A stretch of 64,000 nucleotides of DNA from Branchinecta lynchi (taxonomy: Eukaryota > Arthropoda > Branchiopoda > Anostraca > Branchinectidae): NCBI GenBank assembly GCA_023053575.1, contig JAKZAP010000003.1, positions 409,501 through 473,500 on the forward strand, given 5' to 3'. Both the position numbers and the translations under genes were made by a program. Shown here in pieces: positions 54,223 to 64,000 of this stretch; position 1 is the stretch's first letter; each line of letters starts with the position of its first letter. The notes beneath the pieces are model-generated. The model was not told where the DNA came from, ran no database searches, and was given only the letters and a program-made list of their open reading frames with translations.

Positions 54223-55938
54223 AACAAGAGCTGTAAGCTGATATGGCACTTGTAAGAACAGATAGCATGTTTGTCAGATACGGTTTGTAGTTGTCAAGGC
54301 TGGATCTCTCTCCCGATAATCATTTCATCAGAAAATAGGCTTGATCTAGTAAATCTGAATTGGTTATTCCACTCAGTAACAACCGTTTCTCCACAATGAT
54401 GATCGGATCGGGGGAGGGACTATTTTTAAGCCAATCTGATATAGTCCCTAACATGCCTGCCAAGTTTCATGGTTGTAGACATTTGGAAGTACCTCAACTC
54501 GTTGATCACCTTAATTGTGGAAAACCCACTCCAACTACCCCCACTTTGACATGATACGGTCCTGTTTTGTCAATATTGTCTCTACAGCTTATGTTGTTCT
54601 CTCCTCCAACTCATCCCGATCTCTCGACTCTCAGCATTTCAAGAGATTCCCCCCCCCCTCCACCTCCCCCCTCCAGTTATCGGATTTGTTCTGGACTTGA
54701 AATTGATCATCTGAGACACTAGTTCTTGACACTTGTCAAGTTTCATTCACGTCCGATCGCCCGCTCCAAAGTTATGCATGTCAATAGATCCTGGATTCCC
54801 CATCCCTCCACTCCCACCAAGATCATCGTATCGAAGAAGGAACTATTTTCAAGTCGACCTGCCAGAGTATCCAATATGTCTGCAAAGTTTCATGGTCCTG
54901 GTACTTCTGGAAGTACCCTAACTCGTGATCACCGGAAATCCAGGAAAGCTCCGACACCCTCCACTGCGACACGATCCGGTCCTTTTTGTCAATGAAGAAG
55001 CTCGTTCTTCCCTTCAAGTTTCGTCCCGATCCCTCGATCGGTTTTGGATTCGGGCCAGATTTGAAATTGAAAATCTGAGACACTTGTTCTTCAACACCTG
55101 TCAAGTTTCATGCATGTCCGATTACCCGTTCCAAAGCTATGCATGTTTCTAGTTTCCGGATTCCCCGTCCCTCCACTCCCCCCGCGATGGCTGGATCGGG
55201 GAAGTGATTATCAAGTTAATCTGGTCGGTTCCCTTGTAAGCCTGCCAAGTTTTATTGTCCTAGCTTATGTGGAAGCGTTTCACCAGATTTCCGGTGTCCC
55301 CCTCCATCCCCCCCCCCCTCCAGGATCAAATCTGGTCCGGATTTGAAACTGAATATCCAAAACACTTGTTCTTGACGTATATCAATCCTTAGACTGTACC
55401 TGTTCCTCATTCGGCTGTAAACACAAGCAAGAATAGCGGTACATGCTAGCGTGCGAGGCTTTCATCAAAGAGGACGTTCGATCGATACTATATCTGGACA
55501 TTGCCCTTTGCCCCCCTTTTGCTACCCTTTACCTTAAATTACCTTAAATCGCACTTCAAGCGAGATAAGGTGGTGTTAACCTCCTGTAGAGTCTCTCGCT
55601 GGTTGGCGGCTTGATTGTCCGATCGTTGTTGTAACGTCGGCTCACTGGCACTCCAGTGTAGCCGGCATTGATTGGTTGGTAGCTGTTGTCACATCGGCTC
55701 ACTGAAATCCCAGTGCAGCCGACATTCAACATTTCCTTGTTCCAGTTTCCGGACTCCCGGATCCGGGGAAAGTCGGATTGGGGAAGTGATTATTTGTAAG
55801 TTAATCTGGTCGGGTCACTCGTATGCCTGCCAAGTTTCATCGTCCTAGCTTATGCAGAAGGGACCAAACTAGCAAAACTGGGAAAGACCGACAGACCGAT
55901 AGAAAGACAGACCGACAGAAACTATCGCTATATGGCAC
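54223..55938 (-). mobile_element. Element B, complete minus copy
   Basis: Reverse terminus AACAAGAGCTGTAAGC at 54223, three to four body cycles in reverse ('catgcctgccaagtttcat', 'aagttatgcatg', C-runs), an insert at 55385-55740, then the final cycle, a CCGA/CAGA microsatellite (55888-55920) and head 'ctatatggcacaaa' at 55938. It lies between two family C stretches. Confidence 0.82.
55385..55740. repeat. Foreign insert in B with twin hairpins
   Basis: The B cycle breaks at 'gacgtatatcaatcctta' and resumes near 55740 with 'ccagtttccggactcccgg'. The right half holds two related ~55-bp units (55625-55672 and 55682-55729). Each can fold with CGGCTCACTGG pairing to CCAGTGTAGCCG or a variant. Confidence 0.6.
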
Positions 55939-56060
55939 AAAAACGATTACGAAATATCGATCGGAAACAACTGTTTCCAATTGTTAACAATTGTTTACAG
56001 TTGTTAACAATTGTTTCCAGTTGCTAACGATCGTAAACAATTGTTTACGACTTAACTTGT
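55939..56060. repeat. Family C motifs, right of the B copy
   Basis: 'gatcggaaacaactgtttcc', 'aattgttaacaattg' twice and 'gatcgtaaacaattg'. The same motif types flank the B copy on its left, consistent with B inserted in a C array. Confidence 0.72.
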
Positions 56061-56310
56061 TAGATACGGGAAATCGCAGGAGATGATGTTTCAGCTCACG
56101 AATACATATAACAACGCCAGATATATCTAGCGCATTCCGCTTTGGTAATCGTTACATAGCAATTAATTGCGTTTTGTACGGATTGAATTTCTATTTGTTT
56201 GTTATTTAAGCCCATTTTCTGTATTAGAATTATTAGTTTTTTCTGTCTTCTCTTTCATAGTTTTTTCTCTCTTCTCTTTCATAGTTGGTAAATAAAAATG
56301 GTAGATAGGT
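56061..56310 (+). repeat. LINE 3' untranslated-like relic
   Basis: 'tgtttgttatttaag' and a closing 'gtaaataaaaatggtagata' resemble the 3' region and tail of the small LINE at 26131-26878. A tandem 'tcttctctttcatagtt' pair lies near 56245-56285. No coding part is left. Confidence 0.4.
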
Positions 56311-56359
56311 AAATGTATATACGCTACATTTGAGGAGTTTAACCTACTCCTGTTTCTAG

Positions 56360-56551
56360 CCCACTCGTGGAGAAAGGGATGTAGCCCTGAACCTGTCCAA
56401 AGCCCATTACAGTATCTGAGCCGCGATGGACACTGGAGCGATATACTCTATTACTGCCCCCTGGGCTCCTATCGGATGATTGGACCCGTGCAGCGAAAAT
56501 GCCTGAATGACAGTGTCTGGGAACCGTCCGAGCTCCCCGTGTGTCAGAAAG
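56360..56551 (+). CDS. Sushi/CCP-domain exon of a host gene
   Basis: A pyrimidine-rich acceptor (CCTACTCCTGTTTCTAG) starts the exon and CAGAAAG|GTTAGT ends it: 192 nt, two bases, 63 codons, one base, so phase 1 on both sides. The peptide has the four cysteines of a sushi domain in order: GCSPEPV, LYYCPLGSYR, QRKCLND and LPVCQK, with the conserved Trp (DSVWEP) before the last. Sushi modules are typically encoded by single phase 1-1 exons, so length, phase, cysteines and frame all agree. Sushi domains mediate protein contacts in secreted or surface proteins. No stop or frameshift is seen. Neighbouring exons must lie in large introns filled with repeats, or outside the window; two weak candidates on the same strand are at 49727 and 32736. 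The parent protein cannot be named from one domain. Confidence 0.88.
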
Positions 56552-56637
56552 GTTAGTAGAAATCCGCATTCGGGGAATGTTAAAGGACCCATCGTATAAC
56601 GCCAATGCAGCCTACTTCCGTAATCGCTCCATCCATT

Positions 56638-58663
56638 TGTATGGCACTTGCCCTTCGGCCAACCGACCGACGGTCGGTCGGTCCAGGTTTTGCTAGTTCG
56701 GGCACTTCCACATAAGCTAGGACGATGGCATATCAGGGACACTAAATGATTAAGTTGGGAATAGTAAATTCCCAGATCCAGGGAGTGGAGGGAGGGGGAC
56801 TGGGTGATTAGATCTTAACGAAACTTGATATATACAAAGACCTCCTGTCTCCGACGTTGATATCCGGACCGAATCCGGTGACAGTGGAGGGGGGGGGGGG
56901 GGGGAACCGGAAATTTTGGGAAACGCTTAGAGTGGAGAGATTGGGATGAAACTTGGTGGAAAGAACAAGCACAAGTCCTAGATACCTGATTGACATAACC
57001 GGACCGGATCCGCTCAATGTGGGGGGGGGGGGTCCCACTTTAGATCCCACGAACTAGGTACTTCCTGAATTGCTATGACGATGAAACTTGGCAGGCGTGT
57101 CAGGGACCCAAACAGATTGGCTTGAGATCCGGCCATCTGGGAGGGGGGTCGTGGAGGGAGGGGGAATCTGGAAAAGTGAGGTATTTTTAACTTACGAACG
57201 GTGATCGGACCTTAATAAAACTTGATATGTAGAAAGACATTGTGTCTCAGACACCCCATTTTAAATCTGGACCGGATCCGGCGACATTGGCGGAGTTGGA
57301 GGGGGGAACCAGAAATCTTGGGATTCGCTTAGAGTGGAGGGTTCGGGATAAAACTTGGTGGGAAGAAGAAGCACAAGTCCTAGATACGTGAATAACATAA
57401 ACGGACCGAAACCGGTCACTGTGGGGAAATTGGGGGGGGTGGGCGAATTTCTAATGATCCCACGAGTTCGGTACTTCCGGATGTGCTCGGACGACGAAAC
57501 TTGGCAGGTTTGTCAGGGATCCGAACAGATTGACTAGATAATGTAGTTTCCCCGATCCGACCATCGTGGGTGGAGTGGAGGGATGGGAAATCCGGAATCT
57601 AGTGGAATGCTCAGCTACTGAACGGGTGTTCGGATTTAAATGAAACTTGACATATAGAAAAACCTCGTGCATCAGACGTCCCATTTGAACTCCGGACCGG
57701 AATCGGTGACATTGGAGGGAGCTGGAGGGGGGGAGGGGACCAGAAATCTTTGGGAAATGCTTAGAGTGGAGGGATCGGAACGAAAATTGATGGGAAGAAG
57801 AGCATTAGCCCTAGATACCTACTTGACATAACCAGCTCGTATTGGTGCTCTGTGGGGGGAGTTGAAGGGGGGTTCCCAGAATTCCGGTGATCGCGAGTTA
57901 GGATACTTCCTGATGTGCTAAGGACGATAAAACTTGGCACTTGGCTGGTGTATTAGTGATCCGACAAATAGACTTAAGGACCCGACACAATGCCCTAGGA
58001 CAACTTCTGTTCCTGGATCAGACCATTTTTCGGGGAGATGAGGGAGGGGGAATCCGGAAACTACTGACTTCCATAGGTTGCGAACAAATGGTCCGGTTCA
58101 AGGTGATAAGAACTGATGACCTAGATATACAAAGCATGTGTCCGAACTCTAAGCGGCCATGGTTCGAGGAAGTTGGGTTTTCGTTGCAAAGTTTCAACGA
58201 AAACTTTGTTGAAATGCACAAAAACCAAACGGATAGGCCGAATGGGATGCAAGTGGACATTACCAAGTTTATGCGGCCTAGATTTGTCATTTGGCGTCCG
58301 AACCGGATCCGACCAAAGTAGGAGGAGGATGAAGCGGGAACTGGAAATTTGAAGATATGCTTTGATTCGAGTTAAACTTGATGTACGGGAAGAGCAGATG
58401 TTAGAGATGCGTAGTTTATATGTCCGAGTCGTTTTCGGCCACAGTGGGGGCAGTTGGAAATGGAGTCCGGGAAGTGGAAGTGGAGTCCCCAAAGTTCGAA
58501 TGAAACATTGAAAGTAGAGAGATCGTATGCCTTAGATGGCATATGTTAGGGTCTGGACTGGATCCGAGCACGGTGGGTGGGGTACCGGAATTCTGGAAAA
58601 ATGCTCAGACTTTCTTTTCTCACATATTCGTAACATGTGCCATATGAGCTCGTAGCTCTTGTT
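56638..58663 (+). mobile_element. Element B, complete plus copy
   Basis: Head 'tatggcacttgcccttcggc' with a shortened hairpin and CGGT repeats (56668-56690), about five body cycles with G-runs up to 17 (near 56888), and the 3' portion with 'gcacaaaaaccaaacggata' and 'tatgcggcctagatttgtc'. The end is 'atgtgccatatgagctcg' and 'tagctcttgtt' at 58663. It sits in what would be the intron after the sushi exon. Confidence 0.85.
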
Positions 58664-59139
58664 AAACCCGGAGACCCGAATTTAATAAGGTCTATTCTGA
58701 GCCCCCTTATGAAAACTCAGTAATTTTCAAACCATCCTTATTTCGCTAGGCTCGACGCATAACATACTCCCGGCGATTGTTTAGCACAAGCTCGCTCATC
58801 AGAAACACTGTTTATGTAAATCTGTGTTTTTGCTATAAGTCAATGGGCTTTGAGAAAGGCCTAAAACAGCAAAAGCCGTGGATAATTCCTTAAAAGCAGA
58901 GCCTGGTTTTAAACTATTACCTTTAATTGGACTTGCAGTAAGGATGTCGAATCCCGATGAGTGGCTTTCGTTTGATGATGGTGTTCATTTATTTCCTAGT
59001 CACTGTTTCTGGGGTACTCCAGTGCATTTTCCATGTTTGTGCACACCAGTCCTCGTCGAGTCGCTTTTTGAACCCCCAGGTCTTTAGCTAGTCGCAGCTG
59101 AGTCAGACAGGCCGTTCCAAAGAGGAACAGCACGGATTC
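58664..59139. other. No recognisable feature
   Basis: The plus frame 58878-59087 (NPDEWLSFDDGVHLFPSH ...) lies outside repeats but matches nothing I know and has no convincing donor. Confidence 0.4.
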
Positions 59140-59225
59140 GGTTCGGTGGCCAAATTACAAATCTAGGCCGCCTATACTTGCTACTGCCCAACTTGCATCT
59201 GATTCGGCCCATCCGTTTGTTTATT
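59140..59225 (-). repeat. Element B, minus copy, left piece
   Basis: 'aaatctaggccgcctatac' and 'tcggcccatccgtttg' are the 3' portion of B in reverse. The copy is cut at 59226 and continues after the inserted element at about 62990. Confidence 0.72.
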
Positions 59226-62200
59226 GTGTTGCGAGAGCAACACTTTGGTTTTGTCCTCGTTTTTTTTGTTTTGTTTTTTTTTTCCTATGACTCCGATTTC
59301 ATTTTATTCCTGGTAACTGAGAAGGGTCTAACCTGTGCGGTTTTTACGGAAAGTGTGGACCTTAGGCCGGATTGATGAATATGACATTACATTTTGGAAA
59401 GCTCCGTAGAACTCTTGCCTGGGGCCAATAAGGATGGTTTTTGCTTGTCATCGAGCCAGAGCCTACGGTTTGCGAAGTGAAGTGGAGTTGTACAGCCTAT
59501 GTCAGAGAGGACTATCTGAAGTTGTGTAGCGAACCTTTCGTTTCATCAAAAGATGTTTCTGCTTTCGAGTGGAAAGCTCCGTTCTAGCACGCAAGCAGGC
59601 AGGCACCAGTTTCAAATTGAAGATGGACTAAAATCTATAAGTGTTAAATATATGCGGCAGTTACCCGGCCCCACAGCCAACATATCTTCTTTGAGTGATA
59701 AATAGAAAAATCTACAGAGACAAAAAAGTGGCTTTTTCCCACGGGTCCGAAAGTGCTGCCATCTATTGTTTCTGTCCATGTCTGCGACGATTTCAGCTGA
59801 GTTTATAATTTTTTTTTTTTGCACTTTGGTTTGTGGTAGAGTAACGGTATCAGATGTGCCTCTTAAACTTTAAAAGTTCTCTCATTGCTAAAGAAACTAG
59901 AGCTTATCCTTTGCTCCTTTCTAAGTCGTGACGTTAGAAAGTTGGCCTACGGCAAAAAAGTCAACTTTTGAACTAAGACAGGTAGAATCTTTTTTTCGAC
60001 GGCAATCGATAGCCATTGATGAGCCGATCAAAGTATATGCCATCCATTTTTTGGTGCAAAAATTCCTTCATGAGATACACCAGTTTGAAAATTTCAAAGG
60101 GGTTGACAACTTCATAGTAAGGTACATTGAAACCAAAAATAGGCGATACCAGTTATGATACATATAGGGGACTTTTAAGCAACAGTCGACTGTTAGCCCA
60201 TAATCATCTTCGGTAATGAGGGGTTTGCAGCTTTTGCTAGTTGGTATACCTGTTATTTGTTTCCGGTGTATTCGATGGTAAGAACAATTTGGTTCCCAAT
60301 GGTAAGATATGCAAGGGACTTCTAAGTAATAATCGGCTGTTATGCTACAATCATCTTCTGCGATGATGGGTTTGCAACTTTTGCTACCTGGTGTACCCAT
60401 TATTTGTTTCCGGTTAACTTAATGTATATCACGGGAGAGGGACTTGTAAGTAGGAATCGGTTCACGAGGGGCTAGGAATTTTTGCAAATGGGTGCACATT
60501 GTATTCGATTTCTATAAATCTGACGGTAAGAAAGTTTGTGTCGATGGTCTATCAATGTAACCGAGGATTAACTGTTTACACAACGGATACAAACGAAAAT
60601 GTAAAGCAATGAGGTAGTTTCATAATAATTAATAGGGTCATCTATAGTATTTTAATCCTGAAAAGTTACGGATAGCTTTCTATTACCAACTAGATTATAT
60701 AAGATATTGTTCCAAGTTTTCATCCGTCACGACGTCTACGATTGAAAAGGATAAAGTACAACTGACTGCAAAGTTAATTTAGTCCCTTCTTCCTATATTT
60801 TTTTGTTGTTGTTTTTACAACGCTGAAGAATACCTTTTGATCATATGATTATTTTTTTTAGAACATCCCGTTTAAAAAGATTATGCTATAATCATCTTCA
60901 GCGATGAGGGGCTTGCAACTTTCGATAGCTGGTATATCCATTATTTGTTTCCGATGAATTTGATGTCAATCACGGGAGACGGACTTGTAAGCAAGAATCG
61001 GTTCACGAGAGGCTAGAAATTTTTGAAAATTGGTGCACATTGTATTCGATTTCTGTAAATATGACAGTAAGAAAGTTTGTATCGATGGTCTATCACTATA
61101 ACCTAGGATTAACTGTTTACGCAACGGGTACAAACGATACGGTAATGTAAAACAATAAGGTAATTTTGTAATAATTAATAGTGTCATCTATGGTATTTTA
61201 ATCCTGAAAAGTTACGGATAGCTTTATAATATCAACTAGATTATATAAGATATTGTTCCAAGTTTTCATCCGTCACGATATCTACGATTGAAAAGGATAA
61301 AGTTCAACTTCGACGGCAATCGATAGCCGCTGATGAGCTGATCAAAGTATATGACATCCATTTTTTGGTACAAAAAAATCCTCTATGAGATACACCAGTT
61401 TGAAAGTTTCAAGGGGTTGACAACTTCAGTAGTAAGGTACACACTGAAACCAAAAATAGGCGATACCAGTTGTGAGACATTTAGGGGATTTGTACGCGAC
61501 AGGCAACTGTTAGCTCATAATCATCTTCGGCAATGAGGGGTTTGCAGCTCTCGCTAGTTGGCGTACCTGTCATTTGATGAACAATTTGGTTCCCAAATGT
61601 AAAACATGCAAGGGACTTGTAAGTAATAATCGGCTGTTATGCTACACAAATCTTCAGCGATGAGGGGTTTGCAACTTTTGCTAGTCGGTATACCCATTAT
61701 TTTTATCCGGTGAACTTGATCACGGGAAAGGGACTTGTCAGTAGAATCGGTGCACGAGGGGCTAGAAATTAGTGCAAATTGTTGCACATTGTATTCGATT
61801 TATATAAATCTGACGGTAAGAAAGTTTGTATCGTTGGTCTATCGCTGTAACCTAGGATTTACTGTTAACGCAACGGGTACAAACGATACTGTAATGTAAA
61901 ACAAGGTAGTTTCGTAATAATTAATAGTGTCATCTATGGTATTTTAATCCTAAAAAGTTACGGATAGCTTTATAATACCAACTAGATTATATAGGATATT
62001 ATTCCAAGTTTTCATCCGTCACGATGTCTACGATTGAAAAGGATAAAGTTCAACTGACTGCAAAGTCAATTTAGTCCCTTTTTCCGATATGCTTTTGTTG
62101 TGGTTAGGGCAATCGATAGCCCTTGAAGAGCTGATCAAAATATATGCCATCAAATTTTCTGAACAAAAATCCTTCATGAGATAAGCCAGTTTGAAAGTTT

Positions 62201-62972
62201 CAAGGGGTTGACAACTTCAGGAGTAAGGTACACACTGAAACCAAAAATAGGCGATACCAGTTGTGAGACATGTAAGGGACTTGTAAGCAACATTCGACTG
62301 TAAGCAACAGTCGACTGTTAGCTCATAATCATCTTCGGCAACGAGGAGTTTGCAGCTTTTGCTAGTTGGTATACCTGTTATTTGTCTCAGGTGTATTCGA
62401 TGGTAAGAACAATTTTGTTCCCAATTGTAAGACATGCATGGGGCTTGTAAGTAATAATCGGCTTTTATGCTATAATCATCTTCAGCGATGAGGGGTTTGC
62501 AACTCTTGATAGCTGGTGCATCCATTATTTGTTTCCGGTGAATTTATTGTCAATGTCGGGAGACGGACTTGTAAGTAAGATCGGTTCACGAGGGGCTAGA
62601 AATTTTTGAAAATTGGTGCACATTGTATTCGATTTCTGTAAATATGACAGTAAGCAAGTTTGTATCGATGGTCTATCGCTATAACCTAGGATTAACTGTT
62701 TACGCAACGGGTACAAACGATACGGTAATGTAAAACAATAAGGTAGTTTTGTAATAATTAATAGTGTCATCTATGGTATTTTAATCCTGAAACGTTACAA
62801 ATAGCCTTCTTCCGATATTGTTTTGTTGTTGGTTTTACAACGCTAAAGAACAGCTTTTGATTATGTGATTATTCTTTTTAGAACATACCGTTTTAAAAGC
62901 TTCGATAAGTTGACAATTTCAGCATTTAACCGACAGCGAAGAAACAAAACCAAAGTGTTGCTCTCGCAACAC
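59226..62972. mobile_element. 3.75-kb element with self-folding inverted ends
   Basis: The terminal 29 bp at 59226-59254 and 62944-62972 are perfect inverted copies. Each starts with a hairpin, GTGTTGC-GAGA-GCAACAC, followed by 'tttggttttgt'. The flanks are two halves of one minus-strand B copy, so this is an insertion. Just outside the right end are further palindromes (CCGGCGAAGCCGG and CGTTGCCCGGGCAACG), so the true boundary there may be as far as about 63050. No transposase is recognised. 59255-59997 is unassigned; the rest is a tandem array. Confidence 0.75.
59998..62900 (+). repeat. Tandem array of ~0.8-kb units
   Basis: Units start at 'ggcaatcgatagcc' near 59999, 61312 and 62108. Each contains 'tgacaacttca', 'aggcgatacca', a doubled module 'ataatcatcttc.gc.atgag' with 'gggtttgcagcttttgctag', then 'gcacattgtattcgattt', 'cctaggattaactgttt' and 'gtcatctatggtattttaat'. 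The first unit is longer (about 1.3 kb) because its second half is duplicated from about 60882. The same frame (CRLYRLYPLRKQ-type) recurs in each unit on the minus strand and is not a gene. Confidence 0.85.
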
Positions 62973-62989
62973 TTTAGCCGGCGAAGCCG

Positions 62990-64000
62990 GACAAAGGTTG
63001 CCGCAACACTTCACGTTGCCCGGGCAACGTAGGTCTAGTTGTACTTGTCAGAAAGTTTCCGGACCCCCCCCCCCCCCCCCCCCCCCGAACTCCCCCAACC
63101 ATGGCCGCGTGGGTTTGGGACACATGCTTTGTATATCGCGGTCATCAGTTCTTATCACCCATAGAGTTTTACTTGAATCGAACCGTTTGTTCGCGACCTA
63201 AGGGAGTCAGTAATTTCCGGATTTCCCCTCCCTCAAGTCCCCGAAACATGATCGGATCCAGGAACGGAAGTCTTCCTATGGCTCGGGTCTTTAAGACTGT
63301 TTGGTCGGGTCACCAATATGTCTGCCAAGTTTTATCCTCCTTAGCACATCTGGACGTATTCTAACTCTCGATCACCAGAATTCCAGGAAACATCCTCCAA
63401 CTCCCCCCAAAGAGTCCATATTTGATCTGGTCCTGTCGAGAACGTATCCAATACTTATGCTTGTTCTTCCCACTAAGTTCCATCCCGATTTCGACGCTAA
63501 GCATTTCACGAAATTTCGGTGCCCCCCCCCCCCCCCCCCCTCCGGTCCGGACTCGACGTGGGACATCTGAGACGACAGATGTTTCCACTTGCCAAGTTTC
63601 ACTCAAATCCGATCGCCCGTCCGAAAGTTAAAAAATTATAGAATTCAGATTCCCCCTCCTTCACACCTCCCCCCCCCCCCTCCACGATGTTCGGTTCGTG
63701 CAAACGACTATTCTCAGGTCAATCTATTCGGGTGCTGGTCAGAATTACACAGTACCCGAATCCGGTCCGGTGATGTCTATGGTGTATCTAAGACTTGTGC
63801 TTTTCTTCCCACCAAGTTTCATCCCGATACCTCCACTGTAAGCGTTTCCCAAGACTTCCGGTTCCCCCGTCCAGTTCCCTCCAAAATAACCAGATCCGGT
63901 TCGGATTTGAAGTCGGTCATCTGAGATACGAGGTCTTTCCAAATATCAAGTTTTAATAAGATCTGATCACGTGTTCGAAAGTTATAAATACCTCAAGGTT
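62990..64000 (-). mobile_element. Element B, minus copy, right piece (cut by window edge)
   Basis: Continuation of the B copy at 59140. Body cycles in reverse with C-runs of up to 24 (63065-63086 and 63523-63541), 'tctgccaagttttatcctcc', 'aagtttcatcccgat', 'cggttcggatttgaag'. The head is beyond the window. Confidence 0.8.

Noticed and set aside
59998..62900. Repeated frames of 73-110 residues as a tandem gene family
   Set aside because: Frames are interrupted differently in each unit, with no conserved start or domain. The DNA is conserved at least as well outside the frames.

Overview
The window is animal (metazoan) genomic DNA and is almost entirely repeats. Three things show it is animal: an exon for a sushi/CCP domain with intron phases 1-1, a THAP zinc-finger exon with a splice donor, and several decayed non-LTR retrotransposons with APE endonuclease and reverse transcriptase motifs. 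There are no bacterial-style genes, operons, rRNA or intact tRNA. An arthropod, possibly a crustacean, is my guess from the general look of the repeats; nothing here settles the taxon. Most open reading frames in the window are chance frames through repeats and are not reported as genes.

Two dispersed families, here called A and B, fill most of the sequence. A is about 0.8-1.3 kb when complete. It starts at a palindrome (TTTTTGGGATCCCA), then has a CCGT/CTGT microsatellite, then an array of roughly 120-130 bp units, and ends in a second GGGATCCC palindrome 20-25 bp before a conserved CTTGTT. B is about 1.4-2.3 kb. It starts with a hairpin (ATGGCACTTG...CAAGTGCCAT), then a CCGT/CGGT microsatellite, G-run-rich units of roughly 300-400 bp, and a GAGCT-CGT-AGCTC hairpin followed by CTTGTT. 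Both occur in both orientations, nest in other repeats with readable junctions, and look like non-autonomous transposons. A third family, C, is made of short palindromic AACAATTGTT/CGATCG motifs.

Layout: 1-11.6 kb is B, a decayed LINE (minus strand) and a 2.35 kb hAT-type transposon with a perfect 8-bp target duplication. 12-14.4 kb is a second LINE (plus). 14.4-27.6 kb is mainly A copies in both orientations, with a small internally deleted LINE. 27.6-39.1 kb alternates A and B, with a LINE fragment, a hairpin MITE and a 1.45 kb TIR element. 39.9-49.2 kb is the most remarkable part: a palindrome with arms of about 1.3 kb, whose right arm is split by a 6,538-bp DNA transposon with TTAA duplications, AGGGCCGC termini and a THAP exon (Kolobok type). 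49.2-59.2 kb has B, A and C copies around the sushi exon. 59.2-64 kb is a B copy interrupted by a 3.75 kb element whose 29-bp inverted termini fold on themselves.

Host coding sequence is sparse. The sushi exon at 56360-56551 (plus) is well supported. Two weaker plus-strand candidates, a signal-peptide-like first exon at 32736 and a one-cysteine exon at 49727, share its phase-1 boundaries. They could belong to one secreted, repeat-bloated gene, but that is inference.
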